Shown in pieces: positions 17,276 to 27,440 of a stretch of DNA of 64,000 nucleotides. How positions within the stretch are numbered: the stretch's first letter is position 1; every line of letters starts with the position of its first letter. A program made the translations under genes and the position numbers. The stretch covers positions 1-64,000 of the forward strand of contig JAHECR010000014.1 of assembly GCA_024641655.1 (NCBI GenBank), given 5' to 3'. This stretch comes from Acidimicrobiaceae bacterium (GTDB taxonomy: Bacteria; Actinomycetota; Acidimicrobiia; Acidimicrobiales; UBA8592). The notes under the pieces are model-generated. The model had not been told where the DNA came from. It saw nothing but the letters and a program-made list of their open reading frames with translations, and did not search any database.

Positions 17276-18088
17276 ATGACGATGGATCTCGGGTTGCACG
17301 GGAAGTCGGTCGCGGTGACCGGTGGTGGTCGCGGCATCGGCCGCGCGACCGTCTTGGCCCTCGCACGTGAGGGCGCGAACGTCGCCTACTGCTCGCGAAG
17401 TCTCGAGCAACTGCGCCTCGTCGAGAAGGAGGTGACCGAGGAGGGTGGCCGGTGCCTCCCGATCCAGATCGACCTCGCCGAGGCGGGCGCGGCAGACGAC
17501 TTCATTGCCGACACCGTCGACGCCTTCGGAGCTCTCGACGTGTTGGTCGCCAACCACGGCTTCCACCAGATCAAGGACTTCGAGGAGCTCACCGACGACG
17601 ACTGGTATCGCACGTTCGAGATCAACTTCTTCTCGGCGATGCGGGTGTGTCGTGCTGCGATCCCACACATGAAGGCCAAACGGCGGGGCCACATCGTCGT
17701 CGTGTCGGCGGGGTCCATCTACAAGCCGTCCATCGGCGTCGATGAGCATCCGCACTACACGGCATCGAAGGCTGCGATCGCCAACTTCGCGAAGTTCCTG
17801 TCGAAGCGGTACGGGCCCGACAACATCATCGTGAACTCGGTCCTGCCCGGCTACGGCATGTCCGAGGAGCGGATCAACATCTGGGCTGACGAGGCCCGCT
17901 CCAGGAACCAGACCCCCGAGGAGCACTTCGTCGAGTTGGCCAACGACATCGGGTACCTGCCGGCGCTGCATCGCCCGGGGCACGCCGATGAGCTGGCACG
18001 GGTCATCACCTTCCTGGTGTCGGGCGCCAACACCTACATGAGTGGGGTGGACGTGCAGATCGACGGGGGAGGCCTCGACATCGGCTGA
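17276..18088 (+). CDS. Short-chain dehydrogenase/reductase
   Basis: A 270-residue SDR with TGGGRGIG near residue 15, ANHG near 92, the catalytic Ser in VVSAGSIY and Y-x-x-x-K in HYTASKAA, with a larger-than-usual loop (NIWADEARSRNQTPEEHFVE) around 200-220 that may shape the substrate pocket. Serine after strand 2 (CSRSLEQ) favours NADP(H). ATG at 17276 is preceded by GGGGG; ATG at 17282 is an equally placed alternative. Convergent with the SDR at 18098. Confidence 0.85.
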   Translation: MTMDLGLHGKSVAVTGGGRGIGRATVLALAREGANVAYCSRSLEQLRLVEKEVTEEGGRCLPIQIDLAEAGAADDFIADTVDAFGALDVLVANHGFHQIKDFEELTDDDWYRTFEINFFSAMRVCRAAIPHMKAKRRGHIVVVSAGSIYKPSIGVDEHPHYTASKAAIANFAKFLSKRYGPDNIIVNSVLPGYGMSEERINIWADEARSRNQTPEEHFVELANDIGYLPALHRPGHADELARVITFLVSGANTYMSGVDVQIDGGGLDIG

Positions 18089-18097
18089 CGTCGTCGG

Positions 18098-18862
18098 TCA
18101 CATGCCTGCGATGGCGTTGCCGTTGATGCTGAACCCGCCATCCGCGGTGACGAGCGAGCCAGTGACGAACGCCGCCTCGTCGGAGGCGAGCCAGGTGGCG
18201 CAGTACGCGATGTCGTCGGGAACGCCGAGGCGGGTGAGGTGTCCCGGCCCGACACCGACGCCGGTGTCGCCCCGGTGGGCGATGACCCGACCGACGATGA
18301 TCGTGTTGACCCGGATGTTGTGCGGCGCGTTCTCGACCGCCAGCGTCCGGGTGATGCTGTTGATCCCGCCCTTCGCGGCGCTGTAGGCGGCAAAGCCGGA
18401 GAGACCCACCACCGATTGGCCCGAGGAGATGTTGACGACGCTGCCACCGCCGGCGGCCATCAGGTGGGGCAAGCCGTACTTGCAGGCCCAGAAGACGTTT
18501 CCGGTGAGCGTCCCGACCAGCACCTTGTTCCACTCTTCGGTGGTGTAGTCCGTGAGCGGCTTCACCTGGGTGCTGACGACGTCGGTGGGGGCAGCGTTGT
18601 TGATCAATACGTCGAGCTTGCCGAACCGCTCGGCCACCGCGTCCATGACCGAGTGCACGCTCTCCTCGTTGGTGACATCGAGTGGGAAGAACTCGGCTTC
18701 ACCGCCGCCGGCGCGGATGCCGGCGACGACCTTCTCGCCGCGGTCGACGGTGCGACCGGTCACTGCGACCTTGGCGCCCTCGCGGGCGAACATCTCCGCG
18801 GTCGTGCGTCCGATTCCGCGGGTCGAGCCGCTGACGATCGCCACTTTGCCTTCGAGCCTCAT
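18098..18862 (-). CDS. Short-chain dehydrogenase/reductase
   Basis: A 254-residue SDR with SGSTRGIG near residue 12, NNAAPTD near 90, NISSGQS for the catalytic Ser and YSAAK for the Tyr-Lys pair. It begins MRLEGKVAIVSG; the ATG at 18862 follows AAGGAGC. It ends with the family tail TADGGFSINGNAIAGM. It is 44 bases downstream of the DapB-fold dehydrogenase gene and probably co-transcribed with it, so under control of the TetR-type regulator at 20082. Confidence 0.85.
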   Translation of the reverse strand: MRLEGKVAIVSGSTRGIGRTTAEMFAREGAKVAVTGRTVDRGEKVVAGIRAGGGEAEFFPLDVTNEESVHSVMDAVAERFGKLDVLINNAAPTDVVSTQVKPLTDYTTEEWNKVLVGTLTGNVFWACKYGLPHLMAAGGGSVVNISSGQSVVGLSGFAAYSAAKGGINSITRTLAVENAPHNIRVNTIIVGRVIAHRGDTGVGVGPGHLTRLGVPDDIAYCATWLASDEAAFVTGSLVTADGGFSINGNAIAGM

Positions 18863-18906
18863 GGGCTGCTCCTTGCGTTGTCGTGTCCGTTGTTCGTTCC
18901 GGTCGT

Positions 18907-19971
18907 TCAGCCGAGGCGTCCGCGCCCGGTGATGAGCGGGAGGTCGAAGACCGACACCACGCCCGGTGGCGCCGCGTGAACGAGCGGAATGGCGTTGATC
19001 GCGCGCATGGCAACGATCCCGAAGCCCCCGGCGAGGTTGCCGGCGCTCGGGCTGGTGAACTCGAACTCGCACTCGATGTGGGGGTCCCCCTCGATGACGA
19101 CGCGGTAGGCGTCGTCGCCGTGGGGACGGGGCCAGTGTGGGGCAAGGTCGCGACGGGCGCGAGTGACATGCGAGAGCGAGAGGAGATTGCGGCCCTCGGA
19201 CATCGCCGCGACCTCGAAGCGCATGCCCGCGATCGTGCCCTCCTCGATCGTGCGGCCCTGGTAGGGGAACGTTTCCGGCGCCGGGAGCATCTCGTGGCTG
19301 GTGGCGATCTCGTCGATGGCAACGCCGAGCTGGTCGGCGATGAGCAGGAGCACCCCGCTCCAGTTGGACCGCAACCCGTCGGGGTGGACGAGCGGTGTGA
19401 CGGTGTCGAGGGGAAGCCCGAAGCCCACCTGGTCGAAGGCCACGGAGTCGCTCTGGGCCCCCGACTCGTAGATCGCCATCTCGTAGATGCGGATCGCGTC
19501 GATCCGGCGCGCGCACCCGCTCAGCACGACCGGGAGGTAGTCGCTGCAGAACCCCGGGTCGATACCAGTCGAGAACAGGGTGCTGTCACCTTCTCGGCAC
19601 GCAGCCTCGAGCCGCTCGAGCACGTCGGGTCGCGCGGTCGCAGGATTGATCAGCGCTCCGACCGAGGAGGTCACGATGTCGGCGCCGCCGGCGAGGATCC
19701 GGCAGAAATCCTCCAACGTCGCCTTCAAACGACCGTGAGTCGTGGAGAAGTAGCTGACCACGTCGGGTCGGGTCTGGAGCGCCTCGTCCAGATCGGTCGT
19801 GCTGACCACGCCCGTCGGGGGGGCTCCGATCAGTTCGCCGACGTCGCGGCCGGCTTTGGTCAAGTCGTGAACGACGTGGCCCACGAGCTCGGTGTCGGGG
19901 TGCTCGATCAGGCCCCGAAGGGCAACCTCCCCCACGAGCCCGGTGCCGACGTTCACTACGCGTAGCGTCAT
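18907..19971 (-). CDS. DapB-fold NAD(P)-dependent dehydrogenase (2,4-diaminopentanoate/amine dehydrogenase-like)
   Basis: A 354-residue protein with an N-terminal Rossmann fold (NVGTGLVGEVALRGL, residues 6-20) of the dihydrodipicolinate-reductase type, then a catalytic domain with GIDPGFCSDYLP and HPDGLRSNWSG. The group includes 2,4-diaminopentanoate dehydrogenase and many uncharacterised actinobacterial enzymes near lipid or steroid catabolism genes. It is divergent from the TetR gene, with a palindromic operator between them, so it is the likely regulated target. True substrate unknown. Confidence 0.7.
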   Translation of the reverse strand: MTLRVVNVGTGLVGEVALRGLIEHPDTELVGHVVHDLTKAGRDVGELIGAPPTGVVSTTDLDEALQTRPDVVSYFSTTHGRLKATLEDFCRILAGGADIVTSSVGALINPATARPDVLERLEAACREGDSTLFSTGIDPGFCSDYLPVVLSGCARRIDAIRIYEMAIYESGAQSDSVAFDQVGFGLPLDTVTPLVHPDGLRSNWSGVLLLIADQLGVAIDEIATSHEMLPAPETFPYQGRTIEEGTIAGMRFEVAAMSEGRNLLSLSHVTRARRDLAPHWPRPHGDDAYRVVIEGDPHIECEFEFTSPSAGNLAGGFGIVAMRAINAIPLVHAAPPGVVSVFDLPLITGRGRLG

Positions 19972-20043
19972 GTGCTTCCCCTTCGGCCGGGCTGGACTGC
20001 CCTCGAGTTGTGCCTGTCGTCACAGCTTGCCAAGGTCGCGCAG

Positions 20044-20064
20044 TCTGGGGCAAGTTGTCCCAGA
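20044..20064. promoter_or_regulatory. Near-perfect 21-base palindrome, candidate operator of the adjacent TetR-type regulator
   Basis: Arms TCTGGG (20044-20049) and CCCAGA (20059-20064), inner arms CAA (20051-20053) and TTG (20055-20057), a single centre base, and only one mismatched pair (20050/20058). It lies 17 bases before the TetR GTG start and 72 bases before the divergent dehydrogenase start. Size, symmetry and place fit a TetR-dimer operator controlling both directions. Confidence 0.7.
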
Positions 20065-20081
20065 GACGAGAGGAATTGGGC

Positions 20082-20660
20082 GTGACGTCAGCCGGTGAGA
20101 CCGACCCGCGAGTGGAACGAACACGTGCCAAGGTGATCGCAGCGGTGGCCGAACTGGTCGGGAGCGAGGGTGCCGGAGCGGTGACCCACCAGCGCGTGGC
20201 GAAGCAGTCCGGGGTCGGTCGCTCCACCCTGTACCGCCACTGGCCGACCCCGGGTGACCTTCTCTACGAGGCGCTCTCGGAGGTGCACGACACCTTGTTC
20301 CCGGAGCGGTTCGTGGCGCCCGTCGACAGCTGGTTGCGCAAGGCGCTCGAGCACGTCGCGGTCGAGATCGCGCATCCTTCGGCGGTGCAGCTGATCGGAA
20401 CGATCCTCGCCCGCGCCGAAACCGACGTCGGTGCAGCCGCGCTACGTCGGCAACTGGTCGAGCGCAACGTCGAGGCCATCGCCGCCGGGCTGGCCGACGC
20501 CACCGACGCCGGCGCGCTCGACCGAGCGCTCAGCGCGTCTGACGTGTTCGCGCTTGCCGTGGGTCCGCTGTTCGTGCGTGTCGCGCTCGCGCGAGAACCT
20601 GTCGACCCGGATCTGATCGAGCAGATTGTGCGGTCGATCCTCGGCCCCGACCGTAGCTGA
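20082..20660 (+). CDS. TetR-family transcriptional regulator
   Basis: A 192-residue regulator. The N-terminal DNA-binding helix-turn-helix is clear: RTRAKVIAAVAELV, then VTHQRVAKQSGVGRSTLYRHW, the recognition helix ending in YRHW. The rest is an all-helical ligand-binding and dimer domain of no recognisable subclass. I start it at GTG 20082, which keeps the palindrome outside the gene and has GAGAGG upstream; earlier starts would place the operator inside. It is likely a repressor of itself and of the divergent dehydrogenase-SDR pair, released by a pathway metabolite. Confidence 0.85.
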   Translation: MTSAGETDPRVERTRAKVIAAVAELVGSEGAGAVTHQRVAKQSGVGRSTLYRHWPTPGDLLYEALSEVHDTLFPERFVAPVDSWLRKALEHVAVEIAHPSAVQLIGTILARAETDVGAAALRRQLVERNVEAIAAGLADATDAGALDRALSASDVFALAVGPLFVRVALAREPVDPDLIEQIVRSILGPDRS

Positions 20661-20673
20661 GCGGAGCGAACGG

Positions 20674-21615
<942 letters not shown>

Positions 21616-21694
21616 GGGCGTGCTCCTAGCAGCGTCGAGGTGCGCGCCAGCGTAGTGACCGCGCTACCCGCCGTCGCCCCGGACCGTCGACCGA

Positions 21695-22924
21695 TCAGAC
21701 GGCGGGGGTGAACGGCACGTTCGTGTAGCCCCGCACCGTGGTGGTGTGGATCCGCTGCACTGCTGCCTCGTCGATCTCCCACCGCGGGAAGCGCTTCAGC
21801 GTCTCGGTGAGGGCCACCCGACCCTCGAGCCGTGCCAGCGCCCCGCCGATGCAGAAATGCGTTCCGTACCCGAACGCCAGGTGGCGATCGATCTCGCGAC
21901 GCACCTGATAGCGATCGGGGTCGGGGAAGTGGCGCTCGTCGCGATCGGCGCTGGCGTTGAGCAACGCCATCTTCGAGCCGCGAGGCACGACCGTGCCGTG
22001 GAGTTCGACGTCTCGGGCCACCCATCGTCCTTGGATCGGCGATGGCGCCTCGTAGCGCAGCGTCTCTTCCACCGCGTTGGCGATCAGGCCCGGGTCGGCG
22101 AGCAGCAGCTCGCGCTGGTCGGGATGGCGAGCGAGCTCGACGCCTGCGAACCCGAGCAGGCGCACCACCGTCTCCGATCCCGCCGTCGACAGGAGCCGCA
22201 CGAACCCCATGATCTCTTGGTCGGTCAACGTGCGCGAGGCACCGTCGACGTCGTCGAGCTCGGCGTGGACGAGCGCGGAGATCAGGTCCTCCTTGGGGTC
22301 CTGCCGGCGCTGGCGCATCAGGTCCGGAAGCATCGTGAAGATGCCCGAGAGGTCCGTCACGGAACGGTTCTCGCGACGCTCGGCCCCGATCGCGGTCGGG
22401 TCCCGACCCTCTTCGAAATGCATGGACGAGTCGACGGTGGCGCGGAACTCCGAGGCGAGGCCGGGGGGAAACCCGACCAGCGCCAGGATGACCGTCGGGG
22501 GAATGAGACCTGCGTAGTCGACGATGTAATCGAACTGGCCGGCGCCGACCAGTGGGTCGAGGAGCTCGCTGCAGATCTCGGTGATCCGGGTCTCGAGCGC
22601 CTGGATGCGTCGTGGAGTGAAGGCGCGGCTCACGAGCTTTCGGAGCCTGGTGTGCTCGGGCGGATCCATCATGATCATCATCGGGATCCCGGCCGGTTCG
22701 TCGCTGATCATCTCGAGGGTGATGCCGTGGCTCGAAACGAACGTCTCGTGGTCGAGGAGGCCGGCGAGCACGTCGTCGTACCGGCTCAGCGCGTAGAAGC
22801 CCAACTTCTCGTTGTGGTACAGCGGCGCCTCGTCGCGGAGCCGTTTCCAGACGGGGTACGGGTCGGCGTCGATGCCGTAGTCGTAGGGGTCGTAATACAG
22901 CTCGCCTGCCTGGGCTGTGGTCAT
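21695..22924 (-). CDS. Cytochrome P450
   Basis: A 409-residue soluble bacterial P450. The I-helix oxygen-activation motif is STAGSETVVR, the K-helix ExxR is ETLRYE, the C-helix region shows MMIMMDPPEHTRLRKLV and the haem-thiolate loop is FGYGTHFCIGGALARLE with Cys as fifth iron ligand. No ferredoxin or reductase gene is adjacent. ATG at 22924 chosen; an in-frame ATG at 22948 exists. It resembles the P450 at 62553 along its length (PYxVWKRLRDEAP / YHNEKxGFxALSR), so the two are paralogues. Confidence 0.9.
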   Translation of the reverse strand: MTTAQAGELYYDPYDYGIDADPYPVWKRLRDEAPLYHNEKLGFYALSRYDDVLAGLLDHETFVSSHGITLEMISDEPAGIPMMIMMDPPEHTRLRKLVSRAFTPRRIQALETRITEICSELLDPLVGAGQFDYIVDYAGLIPPTVILALVGFPPGLASEFRATVDSSMHFEEGRDPTAIGAERRENRSVTDLSGIFTMLPDLMRQRRQDPKEDLISALVHAELDDVDGASRTLTDQEIMGFVRLLSTAGSETVVRLLGFAGVELARHPDQRELLLADPGLIANAVEETLRYEAPSPIQGRWVARDVELHGTVVPRGSKMALLNASADRDERHFPDPDRYQVRREIDRHLAFGYGTHFCIGGALARLEGRVALTETLKRFPRWEIDEAAVQRIHTTTVRGYTNVPFTPAV

Positions 22925-23043
22925 CTCGTCAGTCTCGCGTGACAGCATCGGGCAGGCGACAGAGCCTTTGGTCCCGATCTGGACGTCCTGCGACCGGGTC
23001 CTGGTCGAGCCGGTACGCGTCGGGACCGATGCCGATCGGGGGC

Positions 23044-24225
23044 TCACATCGAGAAGTGGGCGGCCTTGGCGTCGTGGTCGACGAAGGAATCGAGGTCCTG
23101 GGAGGGCTCCGGCGTCTGCCACTTGAACACGGCGTCGGCGTTCTCGTAGGTGATCTTGCGGAACTCGTCCTCGGGAACGTCGATGAACAAGTCGTCGACG
23201 ATCTTCTGGGTGCCGGGCCAGATGCAGCTCGAGTGGGGGTAGTCGCACTCCCAGAAGATCCGATCGACGCCGACGATGTCCCGGTTGGCGAGCCCGAATT
23301 CCTCATCGATCATGCAGAACCACATGTTGCGCTTGCAGATCTCCGACGGGAGCAGGTCGCTGGGGTCGATCTGGCCGTCCCAGCCCCGGTGGCGCTTGTA
23401 CATGCGGTCGGCCCGCTCGACCGCTGCGGGAACCCAGCCGATACCACCTTCGGAGTAGACGATCTTGATGTCGGGGAACTTCCGACAGACGGGGCCGTAC
23501 ATCATCCCGACGGCGTGGGTCTGGGTGGCCACGAAGCTGATCGCGATGCCGAGCGTCGGGGGTGCTTCGACGGGCTTGAACGGCTGCCATCCGCTCGACT
23601 GGATGTGCATGCAGATTGGGAGCTCCGCCTCCTCGCACAGCGCGAAGAACGGGTCGTAGTGGCCGCTGAAATACGACGGCAGGCCGAGGACGCTCACTTC
23701 CTCGGGGACACACACCGCGCGGACGCCTCGTTCGAGGCAACGCTCGGTCTCCTTCACGGCCGCTTCGACATCCCACAGCTGGATGAGGTTCATGGGGACG
23801 AACATGTCCGGCGCCACCGAGCACCAGTCGAACATGAAGTCGTTCCACGCTCGAACGCACTCCGACGCGAGCTCCTTGTCCTTGAACGACGGGAACAGCG
23901 CGCCGCCGAAGCGTGGAAGGGTGGGAAACGCAACCGAGGCCATGATCCCTTCCCGGGCAAGGTCCTTGGCGCGCTCGACGGGGTCGTAGCAGCCCGGGAT
24001 CATGTCGGTGAAGGACACCGGCTCGGTCTCCCACTCGTCCATCGGCTTGCCGGCGACCGCGTTCAGCCCGGTGGTCGGGTTACGAGTGTCCTCGTACACC
24101 CACACCTCGTGGTCGCCCTCCCGCTCGATGTGCGGCGCCTGGGCGCGGTACTTGGACGCCACCCGGGTCGACCAGCAATCGGCTGGCTCGATGATGTGGT
24201 CATCGACGCTGAAGAGCTTTCGCAT
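23044..24225 (-). CDS. Amidohydrolase-2 family metal-dependent hydrolase or decarboxylase
   Basis: A 393-residue TIM barrel. It opens with FSVDDHIIEPAD in place of the usual HxH, an arrangement seen in a large actinobacterial clade of amidohydrolase_2 proteins; other likely metal or catalytic sites are His in CMHIQSSG and Asp in ECDYPHSSCIWP. Family members include ACMS-type decarboxylases and lactone hydrolases. It stands head to head with a homologue at 24425. ATG at 24225 follows a G-run. Confidence 0.8.
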   Translation of the reverse strand: MRKLFSVDDHIIEPADCWSTRVASKYRAQAPHIEREGDHEVWVYEDTRNPTTGLNAVAGKPMDEWETEPVSFTDMIPGCYDPVERAKDLAREGIMASVAFPTLPRFGGALFPSFKDKELASECVRAWNDFMFDWCSVAPDMFVPMNLIQLWDVEAAVKETERCLERGVRAVCVPEEVSVLGLPSYFSGHYDPFFALCEEAELPICMHIQSSGWQPFKPVEAPPTLGIAISFVATQTHAVGMMYGPVCRKFPDIKIVYSEGGIGWVPAAVERADRMYKRHRGWDGQIDPSDLLPSEICKRNMWFCMIDEEFGLANRDIVGVDRIFWECDYPHSSCIWPGTQKIVDDLFIDVPEDEFRKITYENADAVFKWQTPEPSQDLDSFVDHDAKAAHFSM

Positions 24226-24424
24226 GGGACCCCCCGATCCTATGTACCGCACGTGAGGTGGGCGGCAGCCGTGTGGGTGACCTTACCGCGTGCGGCCCAC
24301 GTCGTCGCAGGCTGCGGCCGACACACTCTCGGATCGCGCAGGTCAGGGCCCGATGACGCTGACACCTGTTACGGTCGACCGACAAAGAACGCCTTCACCT
24401 CGGGGTCGAACCTTGGCCGAGAAC

Positions 24425-25618
24425 GTGTCTACGTTGCTCCCGGATCCGGAGCCACGACCTGCTCGATATCGCGTGATCTCGGTGGACGATCACCTCATCG
24501 AGCCGCCCGACCTGTTCGAAGGACGCATGCCTTCTGCGCTGTCGGAACGGGCGCCGAGGGTCGTCGAAGACGACACGGGCCAGGAGATGTGGTCCTACGA
24601 AGGGGGCCTCTACCCCAACATCGGCCTCAACGCAGTCGTTGGCCGGCCGGTCGACGAGTGGACGATGGAACCGGCGCGTTTCGACCAGATGCGACGTGGC
24701 TGCTGGGACATCGACGCTCGCATCGCCGACATGGACCTCGCGGGCATCTGGGGTTCGTTGTGCTTCCCGTCGTTGCTGGCAGGGTTCGCCGGAACGGTGT
24801 TCGCTCGAAGTAGTGACCCGGCGCTCGGTCTGGCCTGTGTGCGCGCCTGGAACGACTGGCACCACGAGGTCTGGGCCGGCCGCTACCCGGACCGCATCAT
24901 CGCGTTGCAGATCACGTGGCTGTCGGACCCGCAGATCGCTGCGGCCGAAGTCCGCCGCAACGCCGAGCGCGGCTTCAAAGCGCTCAGCTTCGCCGAGAAT
25001 CCCGCCAATCTGGGCCTCCCGTCGGTACACACCGACCACTGGGATCCACTTCTTGCCGCATGCGAGGAAACCGAGACCGTCGTGTGTCTCCACACTGGCT
25101 CGGCGGCGTGGTCGGCAGCCCAGTCGCCCGGCGCACCGCTGGAGTTGGCCACCACGCTGTTCCCGGTGAACGCGGTCGCGGCCACCGCCGACTGGCTCTG
25201 GGCGCGTATCCCTCTGCGGTTCCCGAAGCTGCGGATCGCCTTGTCGGAAGGAGGCATCGGCTGGGTGCCGATGCTGCTCGACCGCCTCGACTACGTCGCC
25301 GACCATTCCGGACGCGGGGGCACTGCCTGGCCCTCGACCGACCTGCGACCGAGCGAGGCCGTGCAGCGCAACTTCTGGTTCTGCACCATCGATGACCCTT
25401 CGATGCTCGAGCTCCGTCACCGGATCGGGATCGACCACATCATGGTGGAGTCCGACTATCCGCACGCGGACTCGACCTGGCCCGACACCCAGGGGCTCAT
25501 CGACACCCGACTCGGCGCGCTGCCCGAAGACGAGATCGGCAAGCTCACGTGGCAGAACGCTGCCCGCCTGTTCCGCCACCCGGTGCCGCACGACGCACCC
25601 GGCGAGGTCGGCGTCTGA
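24425..25618 (+). CDS. Amidohydrolase-2 family metal-dependent hydrolase or decarboxylase
   Basis: A 397-residue homologue of the divergent neighbour, with VDDHLIEPPDLFEGR near residue 17, CLHTGSAAW near 220, EGGIGWVP near 280 and VESDYPHADSTWP near 340. I chose GTG at 24425 (start VSTLLPDPEPRP) on family resemblance; ATG 24353 and TTG 24413 are also in frame. It is 15 bases from the deacylase-like gene downstream and co-transcribed with it. Substrate unknown. Confidence 0.8.
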   Translation: MSTLLPDPEPRPARYRVISVDDHLIEPPDLFEGRMPSALSERAPRVVEDDTGQEMWSYEGGLYPNIGLNAVVGRPVDEWTMEPARFDQMRRGCWDIDARIADMDLAGIWGSLCFPSLLAGFAGTVFARSSDPALGLACVRAWNDWHHEVWAGRYPDRIIALQITWLSDPQIAAAEVRRNAERGFKALSFAENPANLGLPSVHTDHWDPLLAACEETETVVCLHTGSAAWSAAQSPGAPLELATTLFPVNAVAATADWLWARIPLRFPKLRIALSEGGIGWVPMLLDRLDYVADHSGRGGTAWPSTDLRPSEAVQRNFWFCTIDDPSMLELRHRIGIDHIMVESDYPHADSTWPDTQGLIDTRLGALPEDEIGKLTWQNAARLFRHPVPHDAPGEVGV

Positions 25619-25633
25619 TCGAAGGGAGCGCCG

Positions 25634-27376
25634 GTGATCGATCTGCTCATACGAAACGGCACCGTCATCGACGGGACGGGCGCGCCGCGCTGGCGCGCCG
25701 ACATCGGGGTACGGGGCGGCGTGATCGTCTCGGTCGGGCCGACCGACGAGCCGGCGACGCGCGTGGTCGACGCCGATGGGCTGGTGGTGGCCCCGGGGTT
25801 CGTGGACCTGCACACCCACTACGACGCGCAGCTGTTCTGGGACCCCACCGCCAGTCCGTCGCCGCTGCACGGGGTGACGACCGTGTTCGGGGGCAACTGC
25901 GGGTTCTCGCTGGCCCCCGCCGAAGGCCATGCCGACTACCTCATGCGCATGATGGCCCGAGTCGAGGGCATGCCGCTCGAAGCGCTCGAGGCCGGTCTGA
26001 GCTGGGACTGGGCCTCCTTCGGAGACTGGCTCGACCGCCTCGATGGCCACACCGCAGTCAATGCGGGGTTCCTCGTCGGGCACTCTGCGTTGCGTCGCGT
26101 GGTCATGGGGGAAGGCGGTGCCGCCGAGGCGTCGCCGGTTCAGATCGCCGAGATGCAGCGCCTCCTGGCCGGCGCCCTGGCGGCCGGCGCACTCGGGTTC
26201 TCGACGTCTACGGCGCCGACACACAACGACGCCGAGGGCGCGCCGGTGCCGTCACGGTTCGCGTCGACCGACGAGCTGATCGCTCTTGCCGGCGTGCTCG
26301 CGTCGCATCGCGGCACCACGGTCGAGCTCATTCTGGCCGGCTGCCTGAGTACCTTCAGCGACGCCGAGATCGATCTGATCACGTCGGTCTCCCTCGCTGC
26401 GCGACGGCCGGTCAACTGGAACGTGCTCGGTGTCAACCCTGCCGACCCGGCACGGCACGAGCATCAACTCGCCGCTTCCGACGCCGTGGCCGCGCGCGGG
26501 GGGCGCCTCGTCGCGCTGACCCTGCCCCACTCGAGCGGTATCCGACTGTCGTTTCTCACCGGGTTCGTGCTCGACGGCCTACCCGGCTGGCGCCCGGTCA
26601 TGGGATTGCCGCCCGACGACCGGATGGTCGCGCTCGCCGATCCGGTGATCCGGGCGCAGCTGGCCGCAGGTGCCCGCTCGCCTGAAGCCGGCGTGCTCGC
26701 CGGACTGGCGCGGTGGGAACACGTGCAGTTCGCCGAGGTCTTCGCTCCGAGCTTGCGGCATCTCACCGGGCGAGCCGTCGGCGAGGTCGCGGCGGAGGCG
26801 GGGAAGGACCCCTTCGACCTCCTGCTCGACGTCGTCGTCGCCGACGGGTTGCGCACGGGCCTCAAGCCTGGCGGGGCCGTCGTCCCGGCTCCGCCAACGG
26901 AGACCGAACTGGCGGTCCGTCGCGACGTGTGGACCGACCCACGGACCGCGATCGGTGGATCCGACGCCGGCGCGCACCTCGACATGATGTGTGGCGCGGT
27001 GTATTCGACGGCGTTGCTGGCACAGGTGCGCGAGACGGGTGTGCTCACGTTGGAGGAAGCGGTGCACGAACTCAGCGATGTGCCGGCCCGGCTCTACGGA
27101 CTGAAAGGGCGCGGGACCATCGCCGCCGGTCGTGCAGCAGACCTGGTCTTGTTCGATCCCGACACGGTCGGGTTCGGCTCCGAGCACACTCGGGCGGATC
27201 TGCCCGGCGGCGCCAGCCGGCTCTATGCCGAGGCGACGGGGGTCGATCGGGTCCTCGTCAACGGCGTCGAGATCGTGGCCGAGGGCTCGTTCACCGGAGC
27301 GGTACCCGGGACGCTGCTTCGCTCGGGCACCGATACCGAGACGGTGCCGGTGCCGGGGACACCGAGCGTCGTCTGA
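25634..27376 (+). CDS. N-acyl-D-amino-acid deacylase-like amidohydrolase
   Basis: A 580-residue amidohydrolase_3 protein with the small N- and C-terminal beta sandwich (LLIRNGTVIDGTG; RAADLVLFDPDTV). The metal site shows H60-T-H62 in HTHYDAQ, Cys89 in GGNCGFS and the late Asp in GGSDAGAHLD. D-aminoacylases release the acyl group from N-acyl-D-amino acids, but many members of this clade act on other cyclic or linear amides. GTG at 25634 has GAAGGGAG upstream. In the same run as the amidohydrolase gene. Confidence 0.75.
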   Translation: MIDLLIRNGTVIDGTGAPRWRADIGVRGGVIVSVGPTDEPATRVVDADGLVVAPGFVDLHTHYDAQLFWDPTASPSPLHGVTTVFGGNCGFSLAPAEGHADYLMRMMARVEGMPLEALEAGLSWDWASFGDWLDRLDGHTAVNAGFLVGHSALRRVVMGEGGAAEASPVQIAEMQRLLAGALAAGALGFSTSTAPTHNDAEGAPVPSRFASTDELIALAGVLASHRGTTVELILAGCLSTFSDAEIDLITSVSLAARRPVNWNVLGVNPADPARHEHQLAASDAVAARGGRLVALTLPHSSGIRLSFLTGFVLDGLPGWRPVMGLPPDDRMVALADPVIRAQLAAGARSPEAGVLAGLARWEHVQFAEVFAPSLRHLTGRAVGEVAAEAGKDPFDLLLDVVVADGLRTGLKPGGAVVPAPPTETELAVRRDVWTDPRTAIGGSDAGAHLDMMCGAVYSTALLAQVRETGVLTLEEAVHELSDVPARLYGLKGRGTIAAGRAADLVLFDPDTVGFGSEHTRADLPGGASRLYAEATGVDRVLVNGVEIVAEGSFTGAVPGTLLRSGTDTETVPVPGTPSVV

Positions 27377-27440
27377 GACTCGCAGCGCCCTGCAGCGTTC
27401 GAGGTCGCCTGCCCGTGGGGCTCGATGGCGGGCCAGCCGT

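Noticed and set aside
22939-24813. Long plus-strand frame opposite the amidohydrolase at 23044
   Set aside because: No recognisable domain, biased composition, and it covers the divergent gap between two well-supported amidohydrolase genes.
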